A model generated the notes under the pieces. The model searched no databases, was not told the origin of the DNA, and worked only from the letters and a program-made list of their open reading frames with translations. From contig JANYDG010000042.1 of assembly GCA_025359885.1 (NCBI GenBank), positions 1 through 43,225 on the forward strand: a stretch of 43,225 nucleotides of DNA, read 5' to 3'. The DNA is from Acidobacteriota bacterium (lineage in GTDB: Bacteria > Acidobacteriota > Terriglobia > Terriglobales > Acidobacteriaceae). The stretch's first letter is position 1. Every line of letters starts with the position of its first letter. Made by a program: the position numbers and the translations under genes. Shown here one piece after another: positions 16,863 to 25,579 of the stretch.

Positions 16863-17207
16863 ATGGCCTTCGACGCTCCTCTCCACATTGAAACCAGGGT
16901 AGGCTCCGCTCCTGGCACTCGAATTGTCACCCTTAACGGCCCACTGACTCTGCGCAACATGTTTGAGTTGCAGGCAATGCTGCGCGGCGGCGAAATGCCG
17001 AAGCTATCCATACTCGACCTGAGCGGCGTTCCGTATCTGGATTCGGCCGGGATGGGGCTGCTGGTGAATCACTTCGTCCACTGCCAGAATCACGGCGCAA
17101 AGTTCGTTGCGGTGGGCGTATGCCAGCGCGTGCTTGAGCTCTTCAAGATCACCAGGGTCGATTCGATTATTCCGCAGTCGCTGACAGTGGAAGCCGCCGA
17201 AGCATAG
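16863..17207 (+). CDS. STAS-domain protein (anti-sigma factor antagonist type)
   Basis: 114 residues from ATG 16863. The frame is open further upstream, but those codons cross the terminator at 16693-16730, so the later ATG is preferred although its ribosome site is weak. It is a single STAS domain: strand RIVTLNGPLTL, then KLSILDLSGVPYLDSAGMGLLVN, where the serine of DSAG is the residue phosphorylated in SpoIIAA-like proteins, and AKFVAVGVCQRVLELFKITRV. Such proteins act in partner-switching with a serine kinase/anti-sigma. No kinase or phosphatase gene is nearby, so the partner must be elsewhere. Confidence 0.88.
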   Translation: MAFDAPLHIETRVGSAPGTRIVTLNGPLTLRNMFELQAMLRGGEMPKLSILDLSGVPYLDSAGMGLLVNHFVHCQNHGAKFVAVGVCQRVLELFKITRVDSIIPQSLTVEAAEA

Positions 17208-17252
17208 CTTGCGGCCCGAGCCGCGGGCCTCTCCGGTTGCCCACGCGCCCGT

Positions 17253-18284
17253 CTATCTCCACCGAAAAATACGCAGCGAAACGGCAAAGGGCACAATCAG
17301 CCAGGCCAGCAGGATTCCCACAGGAATCGCCATCTGGCCCAGGCTGAGCCCTTGCAGCATATTGCCACGCAGAGCATCAATCGCGGCAGTCAGCGGCAGC
17401 GCGCGCACGACGGGTTGAATGATGGCCGGGAAGCGCGACGCGGAAAAGAAGACTCCGCTCAGTATCCACATCGGGAGCATGACCAGGTTCATCAAACCCG
17501 AGGCTGCCTCCATCGTGCGCGCACGTGAGGCCACCAGCAGCCCCAGCGCAGAGAAGCTCAGCGACGTGAGCACGCAGAGGAAGGCCAGTTCCAGCACCGA
17601 GCCGCGAAAGGGCACTCCAAAAACGAACCGTGCAAAGCTGAGAAACGCACCCACCTCAATGACCAGCATCACCAGCCGGGAGAGCAGAAAAGAGGAGAGG
17701 TATTGCCAGCGGGGCATGGGCGAGGCGACGAGGCGTTTGAGCAGCTTTTTCTGGCGGGCCTCTACGATGGCGAAGCCGAGTCCCCAGATGGCCGAGCTCA
17801 TCAGATTCATGCCAAGCAGGCCGGGAACGACGAAGTCGATGTAGCGGGCACCTGTTTCGTGGATCAGCTGGTTATCAGCCTGGACGGCGTCCCGGCGGCC
17901 GGCGCCTGTTTGGATGGCGCGGTCGGCAAGCAGGCGTGCTGTGCGCGCATCGGGATTGGTGTCGTCGTACTTGTATTCGACTCCCTCTGCCGTTTTGATG
18001 GCGAGCAGCAGAATGCCGCCTGTGGCCAGCGCGTGAGTGCCGGTTGGTTCGTCCATCGTCGATGCGGTTAGCCCTTTGTCCGCGGTGAGCACCTGGGTGA
18101 GCTGGGGCGTGGTTGCGGCCACCTGAAGGATGTCGGCGGGACGGTTGCGGAAAGCAATTCCAAGGCCGACGGCGAGAAGGATGGGAAAGATGAATATCCA
18201 GAAAATCGCTTCCGGCTCGCGCAGGAAGAGGCGAAAGCGGGTGAGCGTCAATTGAAAAAGGCTGCTGTGCTGCAGGCTACTCAT
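17253..18284 (-). CDS. ABC-2 type transporter permease
   Basis: 343 residues from ATG 18284 (MSSLQHSSLFQLTLTRFRLF); the open frame runs further upstream but inside the ATPase gene. The start overlaps the ATPase end by eight bases. Topology is that of an ABC-2 exporter half: one helix near 30-50 (AIFWIFIFPILLAVGLGIAF), an external loop of about 130 residues, then five C-terminal helices. FVVPGLLGMNLMSSAIWGLGFAIVEARQKKLLKRL is the conserved ABC-2 signature region. It forms the membrane channel for the adjacent ATPase. The substrate is unknown; drugs, lipids or polysaccharides are all possible. Confidence 0.9.
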   Translation of the reverse strand: MSSLQHSSLFQLTLTRFRLFLREPEAIFWIFIFPILLAVGLGIAFRNRPADILQVAATTPQLTQVLTADKGLTASTMDEPTGTHALATGGILLLAIKTAEGVEYKYDDTNPDARTARLLADRAIQTGAGRRDAVQADNQLIHETGARYIDFVVPGLLGMNLMSSAIWGLGFAIVEARQKKLLKRLVASPMPRWQYLSSFLLSRLVMLVIEVGAFLSFARFVFGVPFRGSVLELAFLCVLTSLSFSALGLLVASRARTMEAASGLMNLVMLPMWILSGVFFSASRFPAIIQPVVRALPLTAAIDALRGNMLQGLSLGQMAIPVGILLAWLIVPFAVSLRIFRWR

Positions 18285-19290
18285 CGCGCAGGTTCCTTCC
18301 GGTAAGGCCAACGAAGACGTCTTCGAGGGAGGCGGAGTGGGTTCGGAATTCGCTGAGGTCGAGATTCTGATCGGCAAGCGCCGCAAAAATTGCAGGCACT
18401 GCGGTATGCAGATGCGAAACGGAGAGTTGATGCAAGCCGGCATCCACGCGGTGCGACTGCACGCCTGCAATCGCCAGCAGCGGAGCCACGGTGAGGTCGC
18501 CATTGAGGGCAAATTCGACGATGTGTTCGCCGCCAACACTGCCGATGAGCTGTTGCGGAGTGCCAAGTGCGATGATCTTGCCGTGGTCCATGATGGCAAC
18601 CCGGTCGCAGAGGCGTTCGGCCTCGTCCATGTAATGGGTGGTCAGAATGATGGTGCGTCCGGCGCGTTTGAGCTCGTCCACCAGATCCCAAAGGTGACGC
18701 CGCGCCTGAGGGTCGAGGCCGGTTGTGGGCTCATCCAAAAACAGCAGTTCCGGATCGCCAACCAGGGCGCAGGCCATGGCCAGGCGCTGCTTTTGGCCGC
18801 CCGAGAGGCCGCCCACGCGAGAGCTGCGCTTCTCTTCAAGCTGTGCGGTCTTGATGGATTCTTCGACGGGAATGCCCTGCTTGAAGAAGCTGCGAAAGAG
18901 GTGCAGCGTCTCCTCGACGGTCATTTTGTCAGGAAACTGGGTCTCCTGTAGCTGAATACCGATGCGCTGGCGAAGTTCATTTGCGCCGGTTTTCCAGTTC
19001 AGGCCGAGCAGCTCGACGGTGCCTGCGTCGGGGTCCGTGAGGCCCTCGCAGATCTCGATGGTCGTTGTCTTGCCCGCGCCGTTGGGGCCGAGCAGACCGA
19101 AGCATTCGCCTCGCATCACTTCGAGATCGAGGCCATTGACCGCAACCACGTCAGAGTAGGCTTTGCGCAGGCCGCGCAGCAGCAGGGAAGGAGCCTCTGC
19201 CTGCGCAGTTTTACCCTCTGCATTTGGCCGGGAATGAATCCAGTTTTCTGCCATCGTGCCAATGTATATCGAGGCTGGCCATGCCATCAA
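18277..19290 (-). CDS. ABC transporter ATP-binding protein (ABC-2 exporter type)
   Basis: 337 residues if started at 19290; ATG 19254 (MAENWIHSRPN) is an equally likely start, and neither has a clear ribosome site. Walker A is GPNGAGKTTT, the Q-loop lies in GIQLQETQFPDKMTVEE, the signature is LSGGQKQRL, Walker B is ELLFLDEPTTGLD and the switch histidine is in ILTTHYMDEAE. After the nucleotide-binding domain (to about 240) is a C-terminal extension typical of DrrA/CcmA-like exporters, ending in SLEDVFVGLTGR. It powers the permease encoded next. It is divergent from the prenyltransferase gene, with 105 bases between. Confidence 0.95.
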   Translation of the reverse strand: MMAWPASIYIGTMAENWIHSRPNAEGKTAQAEAPSLLLRGLRKAYSDVVAVNGLDLEVMRGECFGLLGPNGAGKTTTIEICEGLTDPDAGTVELLGLNWKTGANELRQRIGIQLQETQFPDKMTVEETLHLFRSFFKQGIPVEESIKTAQLEEKRSSRVGGLSGGQKQRLAMACALVGDPELLFLDEPTTGLDPQARRHLWDLVDELKRAGRTIILTTHYMDEAERLCDRVAIMDHGKIIALGTPQQLIGSVGGEHIVEFALNGDLTVAPLLAIAGVQSHRVDAGLHQLSVSHLHTAVPAIFAALADQNLDLSEFRTHSASLEDVFVGLTGRNLRDE

Positions 19291-19395
19291 CCGGCCAGCG
19301 ATGAATGCTGGGCTTTTCTACTCAATGAACGGCCGATCGCGGCTTCGAGCCAGAAAGCATCCCTCAGACGGTAAACTAGAGGGGAGAGACGCATC

Positions 19396-20277
19396 ATGAC
19401 GCCAAACCTGACCCTGGGCAGCCGCATTCGCATTACGCTTGAAATGATCAAGTGGGAGCACTCGATTTTTGCGCTCCCTTTTGCCTTGACGGGGGCCTTG
19501 CTGGCAGCGCACGGGTTGCCGGCTCTGCACACTCTTGGCTGGATCCTCGTGGCCATGGTCAGTGCGCGGTCGGCGGCGATGGCCTTTAACCGCTGGGCCG
19601 ATGCGGCGCTCGACGCAGCCAACCCGCGCACGGCGACCCGCGCAATTCCTGCCGGGCAGCTTTCGCGGGCATTTGTGCTCGGCTTCACCCTGCTGATGTG
19701 CGCGGTGTTTTTACTGGCGTGCGCGGAGCTCAACCGCCTCACGCTCGAGCTTTCTCCGCTGGTGCTGGCCGTGCTGCTCGGTTACTCCTATATGAAGCGG
19801 GTGACACGCTGGTCGCACCTGGTGCTGGGGTTGGCACTGGGCATCGCGCCTTCAGCGGCATGGATTGCGGTGCAAGGCTCGCTTGACCCGAGGATTACGG
19901 TCCTCACGCTGATTGTCACCTGCTGGGTGGCAGGATTTGACATTCTCTATGCCTGTCAGGACATGGAGCACGACCGCAAGGCGGGGCTCTTCAGCATCCC
20001 GCAGGCTGTCGGCATTGAGCGCGCTTTCTGGGCGGCGCGCGCTCTTCACCTGGTCGTCGTTGGGCTGCTGCTATGGTTCTCACTTCTGTTTCAGTTTGGC
20101 TGGGCAGGCCGCTTCGGCATAGCTGCGGTCGCGTTGTTGCTGCTGTACGAGCATCTGATCGTCTCTCCCCGCGATCTTCGCAAACTCAATGCCGCATTTT
20201 TCACGATGAATGGAATCATCGCGATGGTCTTTCTAGGGTTTGTTTCCCTGGATTTATGGCTTGCACACTCGATTTGA
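19396..20277 (+). CDS. UbiA-family polyprenyltransferase (quinone biosynthesis)
   Basis: 293 residues; GGGGAGAG (19381-19388) sits seven bases before the ATG. About eight membrane helices. The first Mg/diphosphate motif is NRWADAALDAANPRTATRAIPAG (in two parts: NRWADAALD, then NPRTATRAIP) and the second DILYACQDMEHDRKAGLFSIP. This NPRTxxRxIP subgroup contains 4-hydroxybenzoate polyprenyltransferases and MqnP of the futalosine menaquinone route. It transfers a polyprenyl chain to an aromatic quinone precursor in the inner membrane. Which quinone cannot be decided here, because no other mqn or ubi gene is present. Confidence 0.88.
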   Translation: MTPNLTLGSRIRITLEMIKWEHSIFALPFALTGALLAAHGLPALHTLGWILVAMVSARSAAMAFNRWADAALDAANPRTATRAIPAGQLSRAFVLGFTLLMCAVFLLACAELNRLTLELSPLVLAVLLGYSYMKRVTRWSHLVLGLALGIAPSAAWIAVQGSLDPRITVLTLIVTCWVAGFDILYACQDMEHDRKAGLFSIPQAVGIERAFWAARALHLVVVGLLLWFSLLFQFGWAGRFGIAAVALLLLYEHLIVSPRDLRKLNAAFFTMNGIIAMVFLGFVSLDLWLAHSI

Positions 20278-20406
20278 CCCATGCACCCGTGGTTTTCCGG
20301 CAAGCTCGTCTGGCCGGGGTCGCGCGTATGATACTTTTCGAGTAAGGGCATTTTTCTCCCCGCGAGGGGCATAAAGCGCAATCCCACGCAGGAGCATCCT
20401 CTTACT

Positions 20407-21228
20407 TTGATCAGAATAGCTATCCAGGGGGAACCCGGTTCCTTCAGCCATGAGGCTGCTACGAAGTTGGCGGCTGACGCGCGTATTGTCCCGTTCAGCC
20501 TCTCCGCAGAGGCCTTTGGTGCATTGGCAAGCGGGGAAGTGGACGCGGCCGTCATTCCGATTGAAAACTCGCTCGCGGGCTCGGTCACAGAGCATTTTGA
20601 CCTGATGCTTACCCATCCTGTCACCATCGTCCAGGAGACGCTGCTGCGCATCCGGCACAATCTCATCGCCATCTCCGGCGCACAGATCAACCAGATTGAT
20701 CGCGTGTTTTCACATCCCGTCGCGCTGGCCCAGTGCCGCCGCTTTCTGGGTGAACACCCCAAGATGGAAGCCTTCGCCTTCTACGACACCGCCGGCAGCG
20801 TCAAACAGCTGGTCGAGCTGCGCGACCGCCACGCTGCGGCGATTGCAAGTTCGCAGGCGGCAAGCTACTACGGAGCCCAGATTCTGCAGGCCGGCATTGA
20901 AGACAACGAGGAAAACTACACCCGCTTCTTCTATTTGCGACGCACCGAAGAGGTGTCAGCAGACCCGGCTGCAAACAAGCTCAGCCTTGCCTTCACGGTC
21001 GAGAATCAGGTCGGAACCCTGGTTGCAGCTCTCTCAGAACTGGCCAAAGAAGGTACCAATCTCACGAAAATCGAGTCCAGACCGGTCCACGGGCGGCCTT
21101 GGGAGTACGTGTTTTACGTCGATTGCCAGTTGAAGACTCCCGAGGATGGCACGCGGGCCGTCGCGGCACTGAAACAGCATTGCTCCATGGTCAAGGAACT
21201 GGGGCGCTATCAGGAAGCGGTTCGCTGA
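20407..21228 (+). CDS. pheA: Prephenate dehydratase
   Basis: 273 residues from a TTG start with AGGAG at 20390-20394; MIRIAIQGEPGSFSHEAA is the standard beginning of the family, so the TTG is well supported. The catalytic domain (about 1-180) includes AVIPIENSLAGSV and NYTRFFYL, whose T-R-F motif is essential for catalysis. An ACT domain follows (about 195-270) with GTLVAALSELAKEG and ESRP, the phenylalanine-binding feedback site. It turns prephenate into phenylpyruvate in phenylalanine synthesis. There is no chorismate mutase domain, so it is a monofunctional enzyme. It lies 129 bases after the prenyltransferase. Confidence 0.96.
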   Translation: MIRIAIQGEPGSFSHEAATKLAADARIVPFSLSAEAFGALASGEVDAAVIPIENSLAGSVTEHFDLMLTHPVTIVQETLLRIRHNLIAISGAQINQIDRVFSHPVALAQCRRFLGEHPKMEAFAFYDTAGSVKQLVELRDRHAAAIASSQAASYYGAQILQAGIEDNEENYTRFFYLRRTEEVSADPAANKLSLAFTVENQVGTLVAALSELAKEGTNLTKIESRPVHGRPWEYVFYVDCQLKTPEDGTRAVAALKQHCSMVKELGRYQEAVR

Positions 21229-21350
21229 GACCTTCCTGACCGCCGCCCGCTCGCCAATTGGAGCTGTGGGCCGCGGATTTTGACCCGATTGGGCTCACGC
21301 TCAGGCGCGGGGTAATTAGACCAGGTTAATGCTAACTATCGATATTTGAG

Positions 21351-21489
21351 TCACTTATAAAAATAATCCTCGACGGCGCATCTCAGGTTTCTGTCTCTGG
21401 TGCCGATAAAGGAACTAAACCCGCGAAAACGCTTGATGTGCCCAATGGCTTTTTCGCAATTGACCCGGTCGATCTCCTTCGATGAGGTG
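21351..21489 (-). pseudogene. Decayed C-terminal fragment of an IS4/IS5-type transposase
   Basis: The minus-strand frame here ends in about 45 residues containing DRVNCEKAIGHIKRFRGFSS. R-x3-E-x6-K in this segment (R, VNC, E, KAIGHI, K) matches the C1 signature Y-(2)-R-(3)-E-(6)-K of IS4/IS5 DDE transposases, with the tyrosine replaced; HIKRFR is also typical. Nothing upstream in the frame looks like transposase, so only the tail remains. The 487-base gap before lon otherwise contains only an AT-rich stretch near 21310-21370 and the lon leader. This is pattern reading, not a database match. Confidence 0.4.
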
Positions 21490-21715
21490 CGACCCTTTTG
21501 AGGTGACGATGGAGGAAGAAAAAAGCAGGCATCGCTGCGGCGTGGCCAAGTCTCACAGTGTTTCCAGCGCAGGAAACGGGGGGAAACCAGCGAATGGACT
21601 GCGACGGATGTTCTCGGTCGAGGCAGCAAAGGTTTTCCTGAAGAAAATCTTTCCGTGCAACTTTCAAAGGTTGTGTGGTGTCTAATAAGGAAAGTTGATA
21701 CGAGGACGCGCAAAT

Positions 21716-24157
21716 ATGAGCTTATCTTCCAATTCCAAGTCCATCGCTCTGCCGGTTGGTTCTGCGAAAGTCTTCCCCGTGTTGCCGGTGAGAGACACGG
21801 TTCTGTTCCCCCACGCTGTTTTGCCGTTGACTGTTGGACGCGAAAGCTCGATTCAACTGATCGAGTCTCTGGGTGATCAACGCACAATCGTTGTCGTCGC
21901 GCAGCGCGATGCGCGCCAGGATTCTCCCCAGCCGGATCAATTGCATGAGTTCGGTACGTTGGCGACGGTGCACAAGGTCGTCAAGATGCCCAACCAGAGC
22001 CGCTTTGTTTTCACCGAGGGCACGGCTCGTGTGCGCCTGACGCGGTTTAGCCAGACCGAGCCGTTCATGGTAGCCGAAGTTGAGATTGTCGCGGACCAGG
22101 AAGATACCGATGCCAACTCCGCTTCGGCTACCGAAGCCTTGCAGCGCAATGTCATTTCGCAGTTTCAGCAGATCGTGAGCAATTCGCCTACGCTGTCCGA
22201 TGAGTTGCAGACGATTGCGGCGAATATCCACGAAGCGGGTCGAGCTGCTGACTTTATCGCCTCTTCGCTTCCGTTTCTGACTACCGCCGAAAAGCAGGAA
22301 TTGCTGGAGTCAGTGGATGTGGCGACACGGTTGGAAAAAATTAACGGTTGCCTCGCCAAGGAGATTGGTGTGCAGCAGTTGCGCACCAAGATTCAGACTG
22401 AGGTGCAGGACCAGGTGCAGCAGTCGCAGAGGGATTACTACCTTCGCGAACAGTTAAAGGCAATTCAAAAGGAGCTTGGCGAAGTTGATGAAGGGCAACG
22501 AGATATTGACGAGCTACGGCAAAAGATTGAAGACGCAGGAATGCCTGACGAAGTAAAGAAAGAGGCACTCAAGGAACTCAATCGGTTGTCACGGATGTCG
22601 CCGATGGCCTCTGACTCTTCGCTGGTGCGCAACTACGTGGAGTGGCTTGCGGCTCTGCCCTGGGCGCGGAGTTCAGGCACCGATGTAGACCTCGGCAAGG
22701 CTCACGAGATTCTCAACGAGGACCATTACGGCTTGAAAAAGGTGAAGGACCGCATTCTCGACTACTTGAGCGTTCTCGAGCTGAAACCGGACATGAAGGG
22801 GCCGATTCTGTGCTTTGTCGGGCCTCCGGGAGTGGGCAAGACTTCGCTGGGTCGTTCGATTGCGCGGGCGCTCGGTCGCAAATTTCAGCGTGTCTCGCTC
22901 GGCGGCATGCATGATGAGGCTGAGATTCGCGGCCATCGTCGCACCTATGTCGGGGCACTGCCGGGGCAGATTATGCAGAGTATTCGCCGGGCAGATACCC
23001 ATGATCCGGTGATCATGCTGGATGAGTTGGACAAGCTTGGCCGCGATTTCAGAGGCGACCCGGCGGCTGCGCTGCTCGAAACCCTTGACCCGGAGCAGAA
23101 CAACACCTTCCGCGACAACTACCTTGATGTGCCGTTCGACCTCTCGAAGGTGCTTTTTATCTGCACCGCAAACATGCTTGATCCGATTCCGGAGCCCCTG
23201 TTGGACCGGATGGAGATCATCCACCTGCAAGGCTATAGCGAAGAAGAGAAGGTGCACATTGCCTACCGGTATCTGATTCCGCGACAGGTTGAGGCCAATG
23301 GGATTCCGCCGGAGCTGATCGAATTTCCAGAGCCTGCGGTGCGTCACCTGGTGCGCCACTACACGCGAGAAGCGGGTGTGCGCAAGCTGGAGCAGGTCCT
23401 GGGCACGGTATGCCGCAAGGTTGCCCGGCGCTATGTGGAGGGGAACAAGGACAACCTGGTCATCGACAAAGAGCTTCTCCAGGAGTTTTTGGGCGGCATG
23501 CAGGTGCGTGTCGATATGGAGGTCTTTGAGCGGACGCGACGGCCCGGTGTGGCAGTCGGCCTGGCATGGACGCCTGCTGGCGGCGATGTGCTCTTTATCG
23601 AGGCCAATCGCATGAAGGGTAAAGGCGGATTTACGATGACTGGCCAGATCGGCGAAGTCATGCAGGAATCGATGCAGGCCGCACTGACATGGGTGCGATC
23701 CAACGCCGATTCCCTCGGGTTGGAGGAAGACTTCAATTCGCAGGTTGACTTGCACATCCACGTGCCGGCGGGGGCGATTCCAAAGGATGGCCCTTCGGCG
23801 GGCGTCACGATGGTCACAACGCTGGTTTCGCTGATGACCAATACGCCGATTCGGCCCTTTACGGCGATGACTGGCGAGGTGACCCTGAGCGGAAACGTGT
23901 TGCCGGTTGGGGGTATCAAAGAGAAATTCCTCGCAGCGCGCCGCGCCGGAGTACAGCACGTAATTCTGCCAGCGGACAACCGTCAGGATGTCGAAGAAGA
24001 TCTGACTCCGGCGCAGACCGAGGGGGTCACCATTCACTACGCAAGTCGCGTTGAGGAAGTGTTGGCCGCCGCCCTGCCCCTTCTGCACCCGCACGTACAA
24101 GACCGCAAGCCGGAAGGGGAAGCAGAATCGGCCCTGGCATTTAGCTCCCTGGCCTGA
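21716..24157 (+). CDS. lon: ATP-dependent protease Lon
   Basis: 813 residues from ATG 21716, preceded by GAGG at about 21702; a TTG at 21695 in frame is less likely. The substrate-binding N-domain (about 15-215) opens VFPVLPVRDTVLFPHAVLPL. A coiled segment (QSQRDYYLREQLKAIQKELGE) precedes the AAA+ module, with Walker A GPPGVGKTSLG and Walker B VIMLDELDKLG. The protease domain carries the catalytic serine at about 694 (PKDGPSAG) and lysine at about 735 (GGIKEKFLAARRAG). It degrades misfolded and regulatory proteins in the cytosol. I saw no recognisable heat-shock operator upstream. Confidence 0.98.
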   Translation: MSLSSNSKSIALPVGSAKVFPVLPVRDTVLFPHAVLPLTVGRESSIQLIESLGDQRTIVVVAQRDARQDSPQPDQLHEFGTLATVHKVVKMPNQSRFVFTEGTARVRLTRFSQTEPFMVAEVEIVADQEDTDANSASATEALQRNVISQFQQIVSNSPTLSDELQTIAANIHEAGRAADFIASSLPFLTTAEKQELLESVDVATRLEKINGCLAKEIGVQQLRTKIQTEVQDQVQQSQRDYYLREQLKAIQKELGEVDEGQRDIDELRQKIEDAGMPDEVKKEALKELNRLSRMSPMASDSSLVRNYVEWLAALPWARSSGTDVDLGKAHEILNEDHYGLKKVKDRILDYLSVLELKPDMKGPILCFVGPPGVGKTSLGRSIARALGRKFQRVSLGGMHDEAEIRGHRRTYVGALPGQIMQSIRRADTHDPVIMLDELDKLGRDFRGDPAAALLETLDPEQNNTFRDNYLDVPFDLSKVLFICTANMLDPIPEPLLDRMEIIHLQGYSEEEKVHIAYRYLIPRQVEANGIPPELIEFPEPAVRHLVRHYTREAGVRKLEQVLGTVCRKVARRYVEGNKDNLVIDKELLQEFLGGMQVRVDMEVFERTRRPGVAVGLAWTPAGGDVLFIEANRMKGKGGFTMTGQIGEVMQESMQAALTWVRSNADSLGLEEDFNSQVDLHIHVPAGAIPKDGPSAGVTMVTTLVSLMTNTPIRPFTAMTGEVTLSGNVLPVGGIKEKFLAARRAGVQHVILPADNRQDVEEDLTPAQTEGVTIHYASRVEEVLAAALPLLHPHVQDRKPEGEAESALAFSSLA

Positions 24158-24182
24158 TCGAGGTCCATACTGAAACCCCACC

Positions 24183-24226
24183 CCCGCTCAGGCCGCGAAT
24201 CACTGCGGGCTGGGCGGGAGTTTCTT
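24183..24226 (+). terminator. Rho-independent terminator of lon
   Basis: A GC-rich stem (24183-24196 with 24205-24218, 12 of 14 paired) around an eight-base loop, followed by AGTTTCTTG. It lies 25 bases after the lon stop, between convergent genes. Confidence 0.6.
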
Positions 24227-24265
24227 GCTTAAAGTCTTTCTTCTGTTTTGAATAGAGCTGACTCT

Positions 24266-25573
24266 TCAAGTGAATGATTGGCTTGAAAGCTGGGCCAGGG
24301 TACGCGCCAGTACTTCGACTCCCGCCGCAATCCATTCCGGCGACGCGTATTCATCCGGGCGATGGCTCACGCCGCCGCGGCAGGGCGTAAACAGCATCGC
24401 AACAGGTGCGAGGCGGGCCATGAAAAGCGAATCGTGATAGGCGCGGCTCACCATGCGCCGCGCGCTGTGGCCAGAGTCTGCGATGGAGGCTTCAAGCGCA
24501 GCGAGGACCGCGCCATCGCAGGTTGCAGGCGGGTCGGAATTGACCGTTTCGAAGCTTATCCGCACACCTCGGCGCGCAGCGACTTCAGCGGCTGAACTCT
24601 TCAGAGCCGCCAGCACGCCATCGCGCCGAGCGCCGTCTGTGTCGCGCACATCCGTCTCAAGCCGCACCCGCGACGGCACGGAATTGACCGCACCCGGAAA
24701 GACCTCGCATACACCGACCGTGCCGACGGTATCGATTTCCCCCGTCGATTTCGCCGCTGCTTCAAGTGCGAGAATCACTTCAGCGGCAGCGGCAAGGGCA
24801 TCGTGGCGGTCAGTCATGAGCATCGCGCCGGCGTGTCCGCCTTCCCCTTCAATCAGGATTCGAAGCGAGGCAGGAGCTGCGATGTGGGTCACGATGCCCA
24901 GCTGCAACCCTTCACGTTCTAGCAGAGGTCCCTGCTCTATATGCAACTCAACAAAAGAGTTAAAGTGGCCAGCGTCAAGTTGCACCGAGGCCAGATCGCC
25001 GGTAAAGCCAGCGACGCGGCGCAAATCCTCCAGTCCGCGACCAGCCTTGTCCTGGAGATTCTGGGCCTCTCCCGGGGAAAGCGCCCCGGCCATCATGCGG
25101 CTACCCAGACAGCCGATGCCGAAGCGGGTCGGCTCTTCTGAGGTGAAGAGAACCAGCTCAATCGACCGGCGGGGCTGGAATCCGGCTCGTTGCAGGGTGC
25201 GAATCGCTTCGAGGCCGCCCAAAACGCCCACGACACCGTCGTAGGCCCCGGCATTGGGGATCGCGTCAATGTGCGAACCGGTCGCAACGGCGGACAAGTG
25301 AGGGTCGAGCCCGTTCCAGCGCATGAAAGTGTTGCCGATCGAGTCTTCGCGAATGCTGAGCCCGGCTTCCCGGCTAAGCGCCTTGACGTAGGCCCGTGCG
25401 CGGAGGTCTGCCTCGCCGAAAACGACGCGGGTGACTACCGGAGGCTCTGCCTCGGAAATCCCCGCAAGAGCCTCAATTTCAGCCATCAGGCCCGCGATAT
25501 CCACAGAAATATCCACAGGGTTCGGTGCGGCGTTTTCCAAAGAATTTTCCACAGGAGGATTCATGTCTGCCAT
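24266..25573 (-). CDS. Ureidoglycolate amidohydrolase (plant UAH-like M20 enzyme)
   Basis: 435 residues of the M20 / N-carbamoyl-amino-acid hydrolase family. The two-metal site is visible: GSHID (H101), GAYDGVVG (D112), TSEEPTRFGI (E146/E147), ELHIEQGP and the C-terminal GVSHRPDEY. LFTSEEPTRFGIGCLGSR and SRAYHDSLFMAR, as I recall them, are features of plant ureidoglycolate amidohydrolase that differ from ordinary allantoate amidohydrolase. The reaction is ureidoglycolate to glyoxylate, carbon dioxide and two ammonia. It is the last gene of the ureide operon, six bases after allE. A second, different M20 enzyme lies upstream, which supports distinct substrates. N-carbamoyl-beta-alanine hydrolase is the main alternative. 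Confidence 0.78.
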   Translation of the reverse strand: MADMNPPVENSLENAAPNPVDISVDIAGLMAEIEALAGISEAEPPVVTRVVFGEADLRARAYVKALSREAGLSIREDSIGNTFMRWNGLDPHLSAVATGSHIDAIPNAGAYDGVVGVLGGLEAIRTLQRAGFQPRRSIELVLFTSEEPTRFGIGCLGSRMMAGALSPGEAQNLQDKAGRGLEDLRRVAGFTGDLASVQLDAGHFNSFVELHIEQGPLLEREGLQLGIVTHIAAPASLRILIEGEGGHAGAMLMTDRHDALAAAAEVILALEAAAKSTGEIDTVGTVGVCEVFPGAVNSVPSRVRLETDVRDTDGARRDGVLAALKSSAAEVAARRGVRISFETVNSDPPATCDGAVLAALEASIADSGHSARRMVSRAYHDSLFMARLAPVAMLFTPCRGGVSHRPDEYASPEWIAAGVEVLARTLAQLSSQSFT

Positions 25574-25579
25574 GGTGTC

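Noticed and set aside
22673..24181. 502-codon open frame on the minus strand
   Set aside because: Antisense to lon, whose protein is conserved throughout; no recognisable protein on the other strand.
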